Shown here in pieces: positions 23,352 to 36,630 of a stretch of DNA of 64,000 nucleotides. Source of the stretch: Gymnogyps californianus (taxonomy: Eukaryota > Chordata > Aves > Accipitriformes > Cathartidae); contig NC_059478.1 in NCBI RefSeq assembly GCF_018139145.2, positions 17,839,001-17,903,000 on the forward strand. Direction: 5' to 3'. Position 1 is the stretch's first letter, and each line of letters begins with the position of its first letter. Both the position numbers and the translations under genes were made by a program. Under the pieces are notes generated by a model. It did no database searches. It saw nothing but the letters and a program-made list of their open reading frames with translations, and was not told the DNA's origin.

Positions 23352-26300
23352 GTAAAGGGGAAATGACTTTTCATCCAGATCCCTGGCTACAAGTGTGTCT
23401 GCAAATGGGATTGTTCTACATTAATTTGCTGAATAAAGTTATTTCTGAATTGTGACCAGAAAGACTACAAAGAAGGATGCACAATTTGCGTGGATACTGT
23501 CCACCTATGATTTGCATGTCATATCCGTGCCCAGCCACTCTCTCCATCACCTTTCACAACCACGAAGTATACTTAAAAAAGGTGGTGGAGTGGGCAAAGG
23601 AAATAAGAAACAGATTTAGATCTACAAGAGGCCTTTACAGAATTGGCTGTCTTCAAAAGCAGATCGTTTACCTAAATGTGTTGTAAATTAACATGAATAC
23701 CTTTGGATCCCTGCCATGACCACTATAAACAAATATTTAAGTTCAGTCTTTTACCCCTGTAATACATCCTTAATGCTTCACTGAGCGGGGACTGCTGTAC
23801 AGAAAGCAAGAGTTGCTGACTATGGTAGTACTTAAGTACGGTCCAATTACTTATTTATGTATGTTGCACTGGGAGGGACTGGCAAGAACTTTAGCTGCTC
23901 TGAAAGCGACAGCACAAGAAGAAAATTTTTGATGTTAAGTTGTGCAGTACTGTTGTTTACTCTCAAAACACATCAAAACAGAGTGCCGAAGTGAAAACAT
24001 TGTATGCCCTGACAGCTGAGCTTCTTAGTTCATGTTCTTACAGTATTACACACACAAATCCTTAGTACTGCGTCCTGTGAGAGCAAAGTGCACGTACACA
24101 ATTAGCAGAATTTGTAATGAGAGAACAAAGATGATGATCTAGCAGGCGGAAGCTTAGAAAAAGAGGGTCTAAATCTGTGCTGAAAGAACTTTTAAGTGGA
24201 GTCTTTTACAGTGATTTAAATAAAGGCAGATACTCTTGGCCATAATCAAAGTCTTTCCACTGGCTTCAATAGCAGCCTTGTTGGGTTTGTGGTGTGTTCA
24301 GCTCAATGTGTATTGTATGTATCCATGAAACTTCAGCTGTTGTGTTCATTTTCAGTATATACACTGAAATGTCTAGTGTATGATGAAAAAGTTATTTACT
24401 ATTTTTTCAGTAGGCATCTCATTGGCTGCCCTTAATCAAAAATGTCAAGTCGTCTTCAGTGTAACTGTCATGAAATGAACGGAAAAATTATACTTTTTTT
24501 TTGTGAGGCTAGGAATGAGGAACAGAGATTTTTTTATATTTGTTTTGTTGTGGTTTTTTGTTTTTTAAAGCCTTTCTTGGTTTGCCAGGCACTGGGTTAT
24601 CAGCCTGATGAGTGCACTGTGAATGCCTGAAAAAAGTGTAGGTACAATCAGTTCTCTGGGCATGAAAACCAAATTGTAGTTGGAATCTCTGTTCTGGTTT
24701 TTGGGTTTTTTGGTTTTGGTTTTTTTTTTTTATTTTATTTTGTTAACATAGTTTCTCATGAAAACTAAACAGCCTTGTGTGATTCTGCTATGTATTTGTC
24801 AGTGCCTCTCTCATCACCCAGGAACCTTTAAATCCATTGGCAAGTCATAGACAAATTTGGTATGAGGGGTAGATCTCACAAGGTAATCACAAATTTTGTT
24901 GAAAACGGGCAGAAGAGTGCCCTTGCTGTGGGGACATGGTATAGCGGGAACTTGTGACTTCTTAGTTGCTAAAAGGTGCCCGGGGATGGGATGAAGCAGG
25001 CTACAGCTGGAGCTTGTACCTCCTGAGAGACCAGAATGAATCAACTGCAAAGTGCACATTTGCATAAAACCAAATTTTCCTCTGGTTTGATGCTCCTAGC
25101 ACTACTTGTGTAACAGTGGAGTTTCTGCAGTAGTGTGCACACACAACGTGAGCTAGTCACGCATGCACAAGGTTGCAGGCTGTGCCACTACTGTCTAATC
25201 ATCTTGACAGAACGACAGAAGATTTAAATATTTGGCTTTGAATAAAAATAGTTGCTGTCTAGCAGAAAGAGGCTGGTTGTGCCTCCTCTAACATGCTTAC
25301 ATTAAGAAAGCAGTTTGCCCCAAGCTGTCTTTTCTGTGTACTTCTGCGGTATACCAAAGTGTAGGGCACAATATATTTCACAATTTGTAGCCCTTAGCCT
25401 CCTTCTCCCATCTCCCAACCAGTTTCCAGTCACAGCCCTTGGAGATGGCTGCTCTAAAAATGCACAGGAAGCTGCAGCAAGGCTTGCTGGCGACAGTGTC
25501 AAGCAAAAGAGTGTAAACAACTTGGAAAGATCAGATTTTACTTATAGGATCAGACTCGGAAAACAAAGCAGAGCAAATGTTATCTTTTCCATTATTGTAA
25601 AAACCAACTCCAAGTGGCCTTTTGTCTTAAAGCAGAATGTACCCATCACCTCAAGTTACATTAGTTTGATTTACCAGCTGAGGTATTTCCTGTTGCCTGC
25701 AAATGCTGATAGCCAAGGTAGAGATCTGTTTGTCATACAGTATTTCCAGTATACTCCAGAATAAAACCAGTATTTTTGTTTGACGGTACATTAGTTAGAT
25801 TCAGCAGCATCAAAAGCATTTTTTAAATAAATCACGCATTTGTTCAGAGGTTGGCTGAAGTTCTGATAACATGGAATGCAGGATCTGAAAATCTTTAAGT
25901 GAAGGCTTGCTTTGGGGGAGGAGGCCAGGTTTTGTTTTGTTTTTAACCTGCCCTGTGCTAGATGCTGCTAAATTACACATTCCTTACTTGCTGGGAGGAG
26001 TATAAACTTCCCCTAGCAAATTCTTTGGAGGGCTCATGCATTAAACATACTTGTGCAGTTATCCTGGTTCTCATAAATATGCAACATACATGTATGCATT
26101 AATTTAACTCACTTTGACACTTGTGTAGAATATACAGACAACAAGCATTCGCAAATTTAAACATAGGAGGGGTGGCTGGTGCAGGGAGAGGGCATGGCAG
26201 GGGCATGTGTTCCTCCTGTAATACATGCAGGCTTTTCTGTAAAGATTAGTAAGGTTTGGGTGCTTTTTCTTCCCTGTAAACTGGGGGGGGGGGGAAAAAG

Positions 26301-29300
26301 GTGAACTGGAAATGTATGGGATTATGTATTCTGAACAAACTTCGCAAAACTAAATCAGTAATTTAGCACTTCCGTGTTAAGGCTGAAATCTGGTAAGTAT
26401 AAGGTCATATAGTGAAATGCTGTAATCATATCTGTGGTCTTCAAGGAATTTGTTTGTATTTTAATTCATTAGTCCCTGTTGGGGTGACATCTCATTTGTT
26501 GAAACTGTGAAGACACTTCTTCAAGTAAGAACCCCAAAAGTTCCAATCTTTTTCAAGTATTTCTTAGAAATGTCTTTTATCACAATTCATATTGGCTATG
26601 CTCTATCATAGGAAATAGTATACGGGTGCATGTAATAGCCACAAGTGTTTATATTGAACTTGGCACGAAAAATGCAAGCCTTTTTTGTTTGTTTTATTTG
26701 ATCAAATATTCCTGGGGAAGTGAGTGCATGTGTGCATTTCTGTACTGATCTGGGTCTCAGCTGAAAGCCAGGAACTACTGAACTCTTAGAATAACTTTCT
26801 CTTCAGCTTTGAGTATCTTCACTGCTTCAGCTTCCCAGTTTTTAGAAAAGAGATAGTAGCTTTCTCATGGAGCTGCTTGTTCTGTTATGAGAAAGAATTG
26901 TTGTTTGCAGAGGCACTTGGAAACTCTAGAGATTTGCACCAGAAAAATGTGGATATAAAAATGTAAAAATTATTTTAAGATGAAAGTCACTCCTTAGATA
27001 TCAAGTCCTAAATTAATGGAGGATTCTTTTATTATACCTGTCCGTTGAATTTCCCTGAGCTGCTTCAGGCATGCAACCACTATTGAAATAGCTAAAGGGG
27101 GAGCAGGGGCATATAAAATTAATCTCATGTGAATTCTTAGGATTGAATACATATGAATACATGGAATCAGAGTTCCTGGCAATGGATTCACTATTGTTTT
27201 CGTTGACATCCTCATCCTCAATAGCTTTAAGATGTTATGCCTGATACAGATGTTTAACATGTGTTATGTGAAATGAAGGCAGGAAAATCAAGGACTCATC
27301 TTTATTTTTATAATTTTGAGTAACGCCACTGAGGCTGTAATAATTTGACAGACTTTTCCCCCACTGTTTAATCAGTATTACTTGGCAACAATTTCATAAT
27401 AAAAAAATATTTTCCTTTGAGAGCAAGCCTGGTATTAAAATGCCCATTAGTTCCTGTGGAGCAGGCTAATTACAATAGCCAGGTACTTACTAGGGATCTA
27501 TCTCAGGTTCCTGAGCCGACCCACTTAAAAGTCGTAAAATGATGGGCAAAATTATTGAAGTCCAATATTTAAGTACTTTCTGAAGAGATCCTCCAAGTTG
27601 TAAAAATGGGACAGGAAAAGACTCTGAAACAGTCACCTGATAATGTATTTCTACATCCTGACCTTTGTAGTGCATCCTGATAATTCTTCTGTGTCACAAT
27701 GTTTTTGTATTTTAGGACTATGAAGATCTAGACAATGAGGGTGACGAAAACCTGGTTCATTTTGCTTATTTTTCTACAAATTTACTGTATTTCCCAATGT
27801 GTTCATTTTAACTGTTTTCAGAAGTTTAACACCACAACAGCCTTACCCTAGGCTATGTCAAGGAAAAATGTTTTGTTTCATGCTCAGGCATGCAGAGATC
27901 TGGGGACAGCCTTGAGATTCAGCTGTGATGAAGGGGCCACTTTCTGGGCATGGTTTGAACACGCTGACCTGCTGCACCAGAGTCACGGTCAGAGGGGGCC
28001 TGGAGGTCTTGTGCCGACGGCAGGCGCAAAGGGAATTCAAGTTTTGTTATTTGACAGCTGGAGTTAGTGAGGTTTTTGTTACATAGTCGTTTGTTTGATT
28101 CCATTTTGTTTATTTCTTCCTCTAAAAGTGCATTTGTTAAAACAAGTTTCCATTTAGTACCAATCAAATGTCCACTTAGGCTGTTTTCTGAGAGTTCAGG
28201 ATCTCGCATATAGTAAAAATAAGGTCAGCTTCTTTTTCTACTGTGGCTTTTTAGTGCTGAGCTCTCGGTGTCAGCTTGACCAGCTGCTCTAAAACTGACA
28301 AGACAGGCTAGTTTGATTTGAATTTTTGAAGCACCCTGCAGCTTGGGTTTAATAATCCAAATTAAAATAATTGGATCATTATCCTATGCACTCCTAAACT
28401 CTTACTAAAATAAGAGGCTCAAGAATAAAGAGTTGGTTACTTCTGTGAGATTAAACTTTTGAGTAAGACCACAGACTTCACTAACATTAATATTGGATCT
28501 GTGCACTGCCAGATCGTTTGGCTGTACAAATTTGATGTTTCTGGTGAGCTGACCAGAATACATGGTGCAGAATTAGGCTGGGAAATAAAGGACATGTTGC
28601 TTGGTTTGCCAGGCTGCATTGCATCTGCCCTCTGCTTGTTTACTGTGGTACGGTGGGAAGCCTACACTGCTGCATGTGGGTATGTTTGGTCCTTCTGGTA
28701 GGCCAAAGGCCTTTGTTTTGAAGAAAAGTAATTGCTGCTTTAGAAGAAACTTTCAAAGATAAAACAAAGCACCGTGCCTGTGCCTGTGCCTCTGCCAAGG
28801 TACAGACCGGATCTAACATTGCAGGGGTATTTTGCTGTTCTTGCCTCTCTACTTTCTGACCACCTTTGCTTGGCAGCAGTAATGGACATGTAACTACGGC
28901 AGCAGACTTACAAGTGACAATGCAAGTATATGCAGGGTTTTTGAACCAGGAATGGCATGAACTACCTATAGTGAGATGGCTTGACAGAAGAGTGGTGCAG
29001 GTGGCTATGCTGCTGCCCAGTCTGTCTGGGGATGAAGGAGAGGAGGTGGAAGTAGTGGAGATGCTTAGTCTTTCTGGGGATGGAGAAGTCTGAGGTGAGA
29101 CTTCAGATGAGAGGACCGTAACTTGGTGGCAAAGGATCTCGTTCCAAATGTGAGAAAGTAAACCCTAAAAAGAAGACTACAATGTGGGAGAGGTTTGGTG
29201 AAAGTCTGGGCTGATCTCATCCAGCTTCATGAGTCAACCAACAAGAGAGTGTCTTTCGGGAAAGATTGTCTTTGTCACTTGGAGTCTGACACCCTAAGTC

Positions 29301-31429
29301 ATGTAGCCAGCCAGTTCAGTATTGGGAGTTGACAGACTCCAGGGTAGTTTGGGAAGCAACTTTTGCCGTTTGGGAAGTTCTTGCCTCGTGCTTCCTGTGC
29401 TTGACTGTGCAGTTTTGCTGTGACACGCTACGCTTTGCTCACACCCGCTTCCCCAGCTGTCAGGGTTTCAGGGGGCCTGTAGATCTTTCCTGGTCCTACA
29501 TTACCAAGAAGTGGTATTTACTTTTGTACTGCATGTTTTTTGTGGGCCACTGTGGACATTTTAAGATACCGTCTCTGGGTCTGGGTGGGTGTGAAACATT
29601 CAAATTTTCCACAACGCTTGGTTGGCTTCAACCTCATATATGCAGGCCAGCTCTCCTGTTATGCTGAGCCCATCAAGATCAATTTGATCACTTCCACCCT
29701 GTTATTGCTTGTTCCTTGATGATCTATGGCTCACAAAGTCATGCAGAGGCAATGTTATCAGTCCAACCAGGACCTGCGCAGTGGCAGTGGAAAATTAGTT
29801 TGGCCACCTGCAAACCTCTCTGTCAAGCTTGAGGTTGACTGCTGCTTTTTATCACAATCTTCTTTCACGGTGTTTTGCATACCACTTGTAAGAGCGAGGG
29901 AAGGGGCCCACGTCAGAAAATCATGAACGGGAAGCCCAGATGAATTACTGCTTCCACCAGTGCTCCGTGCCAGTGAGGTCTCAGAGTCAAGTTGTGAGTG
30001 ATGCTGTGGCAGATGTACTCCAGGAACACCCTGTATTTGTTGCTTGGAAAGCAGTAGTCCTTCATCACATGCATCTCTTGATCCTGGGTATTTTCCAAAG
30101 CTTGCCCACAGCCTGTGGTAGCTCCACTGGCTCACCAGGATGGTTTCACAGGCTGCTGTTACTCCCTTTCCCCACAGCCTTGCCCAAGAGCCCTTTCTGG
30201 GCTGCCGAGTACTGAACTGAATCAGAAGTGAAACACACGATAGACCTTATAAAGCCTTAAAGATACTGGCAGCGTGCTCCATAGAAACTGTAATCCTTCA
30301 GCGTCTTTCTCGGATGATGCCATGTCTACTGAAAGCTGCAACTCCCATGCAGCTAATACACTAAAATGACACTGATGTCTTAATTGCCTTGATTGATGGA
30401 CACTGCATTGCCATGTCTTTAAAAAACATACAAGCCAACAGCCACCCCAGTCTCCATTTCTCAAAGAGCCCTCACAATCCTCTTCCCCCTCTTTTCGTTA
30501 GCAGTTTGAAGCATCTGTGCTTGCATAAAATCCAGCCTTTTTTAATGTGGCTTTTTCATCTTGTTTGCCCTGGACTGCAGTCTTTGTGGGTTGTTTTTAG
30601 CCAGCTCAGGATTTGCTGGTCATTGGATTTGGCAATTGTTTCAAGTTCTGCCTACCAGAACTGCCAGAGGAAGTCATGTGTCGGCCAGAGGAGCCTGTTT
30701 GTGCAGAGCCTGCTGTCCTGCAGGAGCGTGGCTTGATGAGCGTCTACCCTTAAAGAGGCAGCAGTGACTTCTCATGACTTGGAAAGTGCTGTGCAAACGC
30801 TCAATATTTTCCGTTTTTAGAAGCGAGACTGTTTGCTGTTCGCAGAAAGGGAGACCTGCTCTCAGTTTGACAGCTGCGTGGAACAGTGTCTGAAGCCATG
30901 CCAAGGCCCGCCACAGAAGGCTAAAGGGTTCAAAAAGAAAAATGCCAGAATGACTTTTCTGATCACTCAAATTTTTCGGTTTTGCTGACTGCTATTTAAA
31001 ATGACCTGTTGGAAGCTGAAAAGTGGACTCTCTTGTTTTCCTCTGCTGCAAGTGCCCGCAGGTACTGATGTGCTGTTGCAGGATTGTAGAGAGAAATGGA
31101 GCTGCTGCTGCTGTCTTTACTAGATGGACTCTTCTTCCTCCCTCTCTGTTGCTCGCATGTGTGTAAGCACACTGTGCACATGCGCTTATACATTCTTTCA
31201 GGCAGATGCATGTATTTTGATTTTGATTATAAACTGTGATTCACATTCTTGGTCTCCAGTTCCCTCCTCAAAGCTTCTATCTGACATGCCTTGGAGTATT
31301 TATAAATTACTGCTTTGTCTATAGTTACTTTCCGCAAGAAAAGGTGATTAAAGAAGTGATGACATTTCCAGGAGTCCGTTTATATCACAAACTCAATGGG
31401 CAGGTTTCAGTCTAGCTTTGGGCTCGTAC

Positions 31430-31450
31430 GTGTGTGCGTGTGTGTGTGTG
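31430..31450 (+). repeat. TG microsatellite
   Basis: An alternating GT tract with one CG interruption (near 31436-31438), followed by AGAGATG. Confidence 0.9.
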
Positions 31451-31937
31451 AGAGATGTTGGAGCAACACTTGTCATGAGTGGTCATGTTTATGTTGTTCT
31501 CTAGAGTGTCTGTTTGAAGCAAAAGCTGGAATTAATGAAGTCGTTCTCCTCCAACCTCCCAGCATCGGGGAAAATTTCCAACATAAATTGTGTGGAGCTT
31601 GCTGTGCCTGACAGCCATGCTCCTGTATCAGCTGAAAAAGTAAAACCTTGCAGTGGCAAGATATGAGAAGAGGAACAAATGTTTTAATTGGGATTTTTTT
31701 TATGTAGATCATGCTTTTGATAACACTTATCATATACTCAAGTTTGTGTGTCTCTAGAAGAGTCTCTTATTTCCCCTGTGAAACATAAACAGAGTACTTC
31801 TACAGTAATAAAACTTGTTATTTAAAGGAGAAGATGCGAAAATAGCACCACCATGAGGTACAAACATCTGAAACAAATTGCTTGAAAAAGTTTGAAGGAA
31901 TTATAGGTAATTTATAGCTGATAGTGTCTCTTTTAAC

Positions 31938-31953
31938 AATTGCCATGGCAATT
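31938..31953. promoter_or_regulatory. Perfect palindromic RFX-type X-box candidate
   Basis: AATTGCCATGGCAATT is a perfect 16-bp palindrome. Its core TTGCCATGGCAA is the core of the palindromic X-box bound by RFX factors (consensus GTTGCCATGGCAAC), with one change at each outer end. It sits in a 21-kb intron about 8.6 kb downstream of the exon at 23167. Binding is inferred from the motif only. Confidence 0.45.
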
Positions 31954-34900
31954 TATAATACAAAAATATTTTTTATTATGATTGGAGCTCATGCCATATG
32001 TGATAAACATGACGATGGCAGTAGTGTTTCTAGATGAGAGGTAATATTTGGTGATGACCCAAACTTCATCAGTGAGGGGAAAATACTAAAATCTGTCACC
32101 TTTCCGGAGATAACTGGCATTCTCCAACCCTGAAGACTGGTTGAAGTCTGGCTCACTCTTCTGTCATCACCCAAGGAAGCAGAGTCTTCATTTCTTCTGC
32201 ACAGACACCATATGCTAGTGCATGCGAATATGTAAGTGAAGTCTTGAGGCCTGTTGGGAAATGTGACTTTCTATGACATTAGTTTTGCAGAGAAGCACAG
32301 TGGCACTTGCTTTGTAGGTATATTTTCAGAATAGACCGTTGGAACATGCCTTCTTTCCTCCACTAATTGGGTTTCAAGTGATACTTGCAATGAGGTAAAT
32401 TGGACACTGAAAATGCACCTGAAGCTACATGGAAAAATACTGCACGCAAGGAGCAGCAGTTCATTCACACTGTTAGCTGGAAAGCGAGCCAGTATTTTCT
32501 TCAGTAAATCTGTTTTCAAGCAAGAATCAGCAAGACAGTGCAGATAAGAAGTGCATGGAATGGCATCATTGTGCAAGAAAATACTTGCATGACAGCCTCA
32601 GTAATGTCTTCTGGAGGATTTTGTCAGTTTTCATGGCTTTGATTCTGCAAGTATATACAGATGTGAGTAGTCTTACTTATATGGGTAGTCCTGATTAAAT
32701 AGAAAATTTGGTTCCTTAGGGGTTTGGTGGTTTTAGTTTTTTTTCCATGTAGTCAGTATCATAAATTCATTATTTGAAATATTCCCCAAATACTGTTTTG
32801 TTTGTACAGAGAGTAAAGTTCTGATTATTTTTTGAAGTTTGAAAATAGAAAAAATTTGGGAAGAATGAAGACCTGCCCCAGGGGAGTAGAGAGAGACAAT
32901 GTATTGGTTACAGTTACTTTTAATCTTCTGAAAGCAGTTTCCTTTGTATTTAATTTCTAATACCATTTGTGAGCGTATGTATTAGACACACACTTGCACC
33001 AGCTCTTACTCAGGCTCGTGGGTTACTGACAATAAAGTAAACAAAGCTGTTTCCTAAATCTGGTGCTGTTCCTTAGGTTTTCAGGTTTTTATGACTCATG
33101 CACACATGCTGTTCTTTACCCTGGATTGGAAAGCAAGAATTTAGTTTTACATGTCCAATAAAAATGTGAACTCCACATTATACACTTTGTATGTGACTGT
33201 GACTCTCCAGAAGACACCTGTAGAATGATGTTTTTTTCCAGTCATCTGGATCTATGTGTGGTCTGGCCGCAAAACCTTTGAGCAGCAAATTGTTTTATAT
33301 GTGGGGGCTTTCAAATGGCATAACCCTTTGTCCTGCAGTCTTTCCATCATCTGTTTCATGTTGGTTTGTAATCTTTTCTTGCTTTGTGAAGCCTCATTGT
33401 CTCAGCCTCTTCCCCTTCCCCACCTGCAGCTTTTGAAACAGTGGAAAGTAGGGTGTTCATCAGTTCAGGATTTATCCTGAGATTTGAAAATTCTGTATTC
33501 AGATTCCAGTTTTGCCATGATGTTCTTATGATGCCGTGTGCTATGTTACATCTGCATGGTGTTTTGCAGTTGAGATGAACTATGACCTTGCTGTGTCTAC
33601 CGTCAGAGCCTGGTAGAGATGAGATAGTGATAACGCTGAGTCTCTGAACCCATGGTTAGTGTCATACTGAGCTATGACTAACGAGACCTCTTGAGAGGCA
33701 AGATGTATCAATACTGTAGTGGTACATTAATGCAATTTGTAATTTCTGGTTGGGTGCCTAGCACCTATCTAACTTGCTGAAAATACAGGCAGTGGAACCT
33801 TGTGTTTACCTGGAAAAGCCTGTGTAGATTTGCTCAGAATGCGCTAAATGCATTTAAGGAAAATGATCCTGGCAGAAGTTTGCAGTCTGTCTTTTATCTG
33901 TCAGTTTAAGAAGCATTTTCTTTGCAACAGGAGCTGCTTTTTAGTATGTACTCATATATCCTCCAACATAGTAGTGATCCCCGCCCGCCTTTGTTTTTTC
34001 AGGGCATTGGGCACTATGTTACACAACTATCTGGTAATAGTTTTGGGATGGGAGAAGGAAAGACGAGTATAAAATTAAACTTACTTTGCAGCCCAGCTGA
34101 TTCACCAAACAAAAGCTTAGATCTGCAATATATGTACATGTAAGTGCAGAAGAGAATATTGTCTGGGAAAATGTTTCCTTTTCGCATGAGTCTTCTGTCT
34201 TAATTGTTAAAGTAAAACTTAGTCTGATGTGATACCATTTTGTGAATAGGCCACTTAACAACAGTAGGGGAGATGTCGTACTTGTGGCTTACGGGAATGG
34301 ATTCTGTGCCCTTAAACAGATCTAAAGCCAATAAGAAATTTTCCCACAAAATGTATAAAAGGATGACTTTCCCCTTAGGATTCATCATACAGCATGTGAA
34401 CAGTATTGACATCTACTGATTTACGCAAAGCTGAGCGAAACGTCATGGTTTTAGGTCTGAAGTGCTGGGAAGCCTGACTGCTTTGAGGAAGGGCAGATGG
34501 CACAAATGGTTTCACTTAATCTTTGGGAGCCTGAGCGTCTGGTTTGGGTCACAGGAGGAATGGGCGAAGTGGTCCCAGCCTTGCACTGGTGGGCATGGGC
34601 TTTCCATGGAACGAACCGTGGGGCTGGTTGCTGTGGGCAGCCCTTGCTCTGCAGGTGCCCAAAGTGGGGATAGCATGTGAAGATTAGATTTGGTTGGCAG
34701 AGCTGAGCAGAGATGCTTGTGCAGAGACTGTCTACTTTCTTTGCTGCAGCCAGAAGTTTTTGAAAAATCTTATTTTTCAGGAGAACTGTGGTTCTCCAGA
34801 CTGTATAATGAATGAGATAACACTGAAGACACAAAAACCGGATTGAAATATATATGCACAGGGGAAGCTGAATCTTGTATTGTTCAGGTAAACGAAGCTA

Positions 34901-36255
34901 AAGTAGGCAGTTTACACGTGTGTATGATCTCTACGTAAAATTTATCAGTAAACTCTTTGGGTTATACTTTTAAGATCATTGTCACAGAAGTAGCTCTATC
35001 AGTGTACATATGACTTACGCCAATACAGTTATTACCCTTTGTGTTCTGAAATAGCTGTCCTTATATAAAGTCTCAAGTTTTTTCACTTTTATTATTCGTG
35101 CACTGTGAAAGTAATACCACTTCCTAGTGCAAATAGGACTTCAATAACTGTCCTGCCCATTTGCCAAGTTATTTGTATCAGGAATAGCTTCAGTCCTAAT
35201 TTTTTTTATTACCTAGGTATTTGCATAAATGATTAGCATCTAACATAACGTGATTGCATTTGGCAGCTCCAGCTTAAAATAACAACTTTGGAACACTAGG
35301 AATTAACTGGCTACATTTTTGTCTGAAGATAAATTATGTGACTGAGCTGTGGGCAGAAATAGTCCAACATTTTCATGAAGTTAGAAGCGCTATTTTGTAA
35401 CGTCTCCTTGCGTCAGAACTTTCTGACGCTGTGCGAGCTGTGGTGCTTTCTGAATGGACAGTCACTGCATTTCTGGTAAAAACTTACCAGCACGGTTGCC
35501 TATTCTTACGCTTTTGAGTAGAAAGTATCACTGGTGCAGTAAAACATCGGTTATGAACCAGATACAAATGACTGTGCTGCTGGGTACTGAGCAGTATGTT
35601 TAGTGCCATACAGCATGCTACTGTACTATACTGTACTCTTCTTACGCATAATGTATTTGATAATGTTTTAGTACTAAATTTTACTTGTAATTTGCTTTTT
35701 TAGTCTGTTGTCTGGAGCAGCTGCATTACGAATCCATGTGAGGAGATCTAAATGTGTTGTAAGTCCATCCTGTTACACAGATCCTCAGCTTGATCATTTA
35801 ATATTTAGAACGGTACCAGAACTTAGACTGGAGGAAGGACTACAGATAATATTTGAATATGCTGCAAGCTCTTAGGCTTTTGTTCTAACGGACACTCTTT
35901 CATCAGGCTGTCAGATACAACTACTGTGTCAGTGGATGGACAGGTCAGTTTTCAAGCTGGTTCTGAGGGTAAACCTTAGGTCTTCGTTAAAGACAGTATG
36001 TCCATTTGAGTACATTGCTTTGCTCTGAGCGTAACAGGTGCCAAATGCAGGGGTGATGCTCCATCGTCACTGAGGGCGAAGGGAGCTTTGCTTAGGTCTC
36101 CCCTTGAACACACACGTTGGGGCTGCCATTTTTCCTCTGAATCATTAATAATGCATCTTCACATTAAAGTGGCCTTCTGGGAACATCATGCATACTTCAA
36201 AATAGTTTGTTAGTGGATGTTGGCGTGCGCATATGGTGCAGGACTCTGTCTTGAT

Positions 36256-36348
36256 TTGTAAGCTCTTTGGGGAGGGAATTGTCTGTGTCTAGCACAGCGC
36301 ACCCTGACCTTTAGCCCCTGTTGCAGGACAAATAGAAAAAAAAAAAAA
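36256..36348 (+). repeat. Ancient amniote SINE/LINE tail
   Basis: TTGTAAGCTCTTTGGGGAGG, followed by GTCTAGCACAGCGC and CCCTGACC and ending in an A-rich tail (A13 near 36336-36348), matches the 3' tail shared by old amniote MIR/L3-like repeats ('TTGTAAGCTCTTTGGGGCAGG...CTAGCACA'). The orientation follows the A-rich end. Divergence is high, as expected for a very old insertion. Confidence 0.5.
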
Positions 36349-36574
36349 GGAGATTTCAAGCACCTTTCAGTCAAAGGTTTCTGACGGTACTTCTTAATGA
36401 AGAGTGTGCAATGGGCCGTAGATCATAGCTGGGTAGTCCTTATCAACCTTTCTGTTCTCTTGCCTTCTTTTGGAGGGAGCCCATTTTTCCAGTCTGGGTG
36501 GTAGATCATAAGGGTCAGCAGATTGTGCAATAGTGTTCTTTTTTAATAAGATAATGCATGGGACCACATCAGTC

Positions 36575-36630
36575 TCTGAATTAATGCCAGTAGCTTCAGT
36601 GGAATTATGCCAGGGGTGAATCTTTCCCAT
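36575..36630. repeat. Ancient amniote repeat fragment
   Basis: CTTCAGTGGAATTATGCCAG followed by GGGTGAATCT matches a phrase ('CTTCAGTGGAGTTACACCAGGGGTGAATCTGGCCC') typical of deeply conserved old amniote repeats. It lies 230 bp from the repeat at 36256-36348 and may be part of the same or a neighbouring insertion. Confidence 0.45.

Noticed and set aside
23059..23355. A 98-codon + frame across the first TGFBR3 exon
   Set aside because: It is in a different frame from the one that matches betaglycan and does not respect the splice sites.
34462..34834. 127-codon minus-strand frame and overlapping + frame
   Set aside because: No splice context, no recognisable domain, and both strands are open over the same GC-richer patch, typical of chance.
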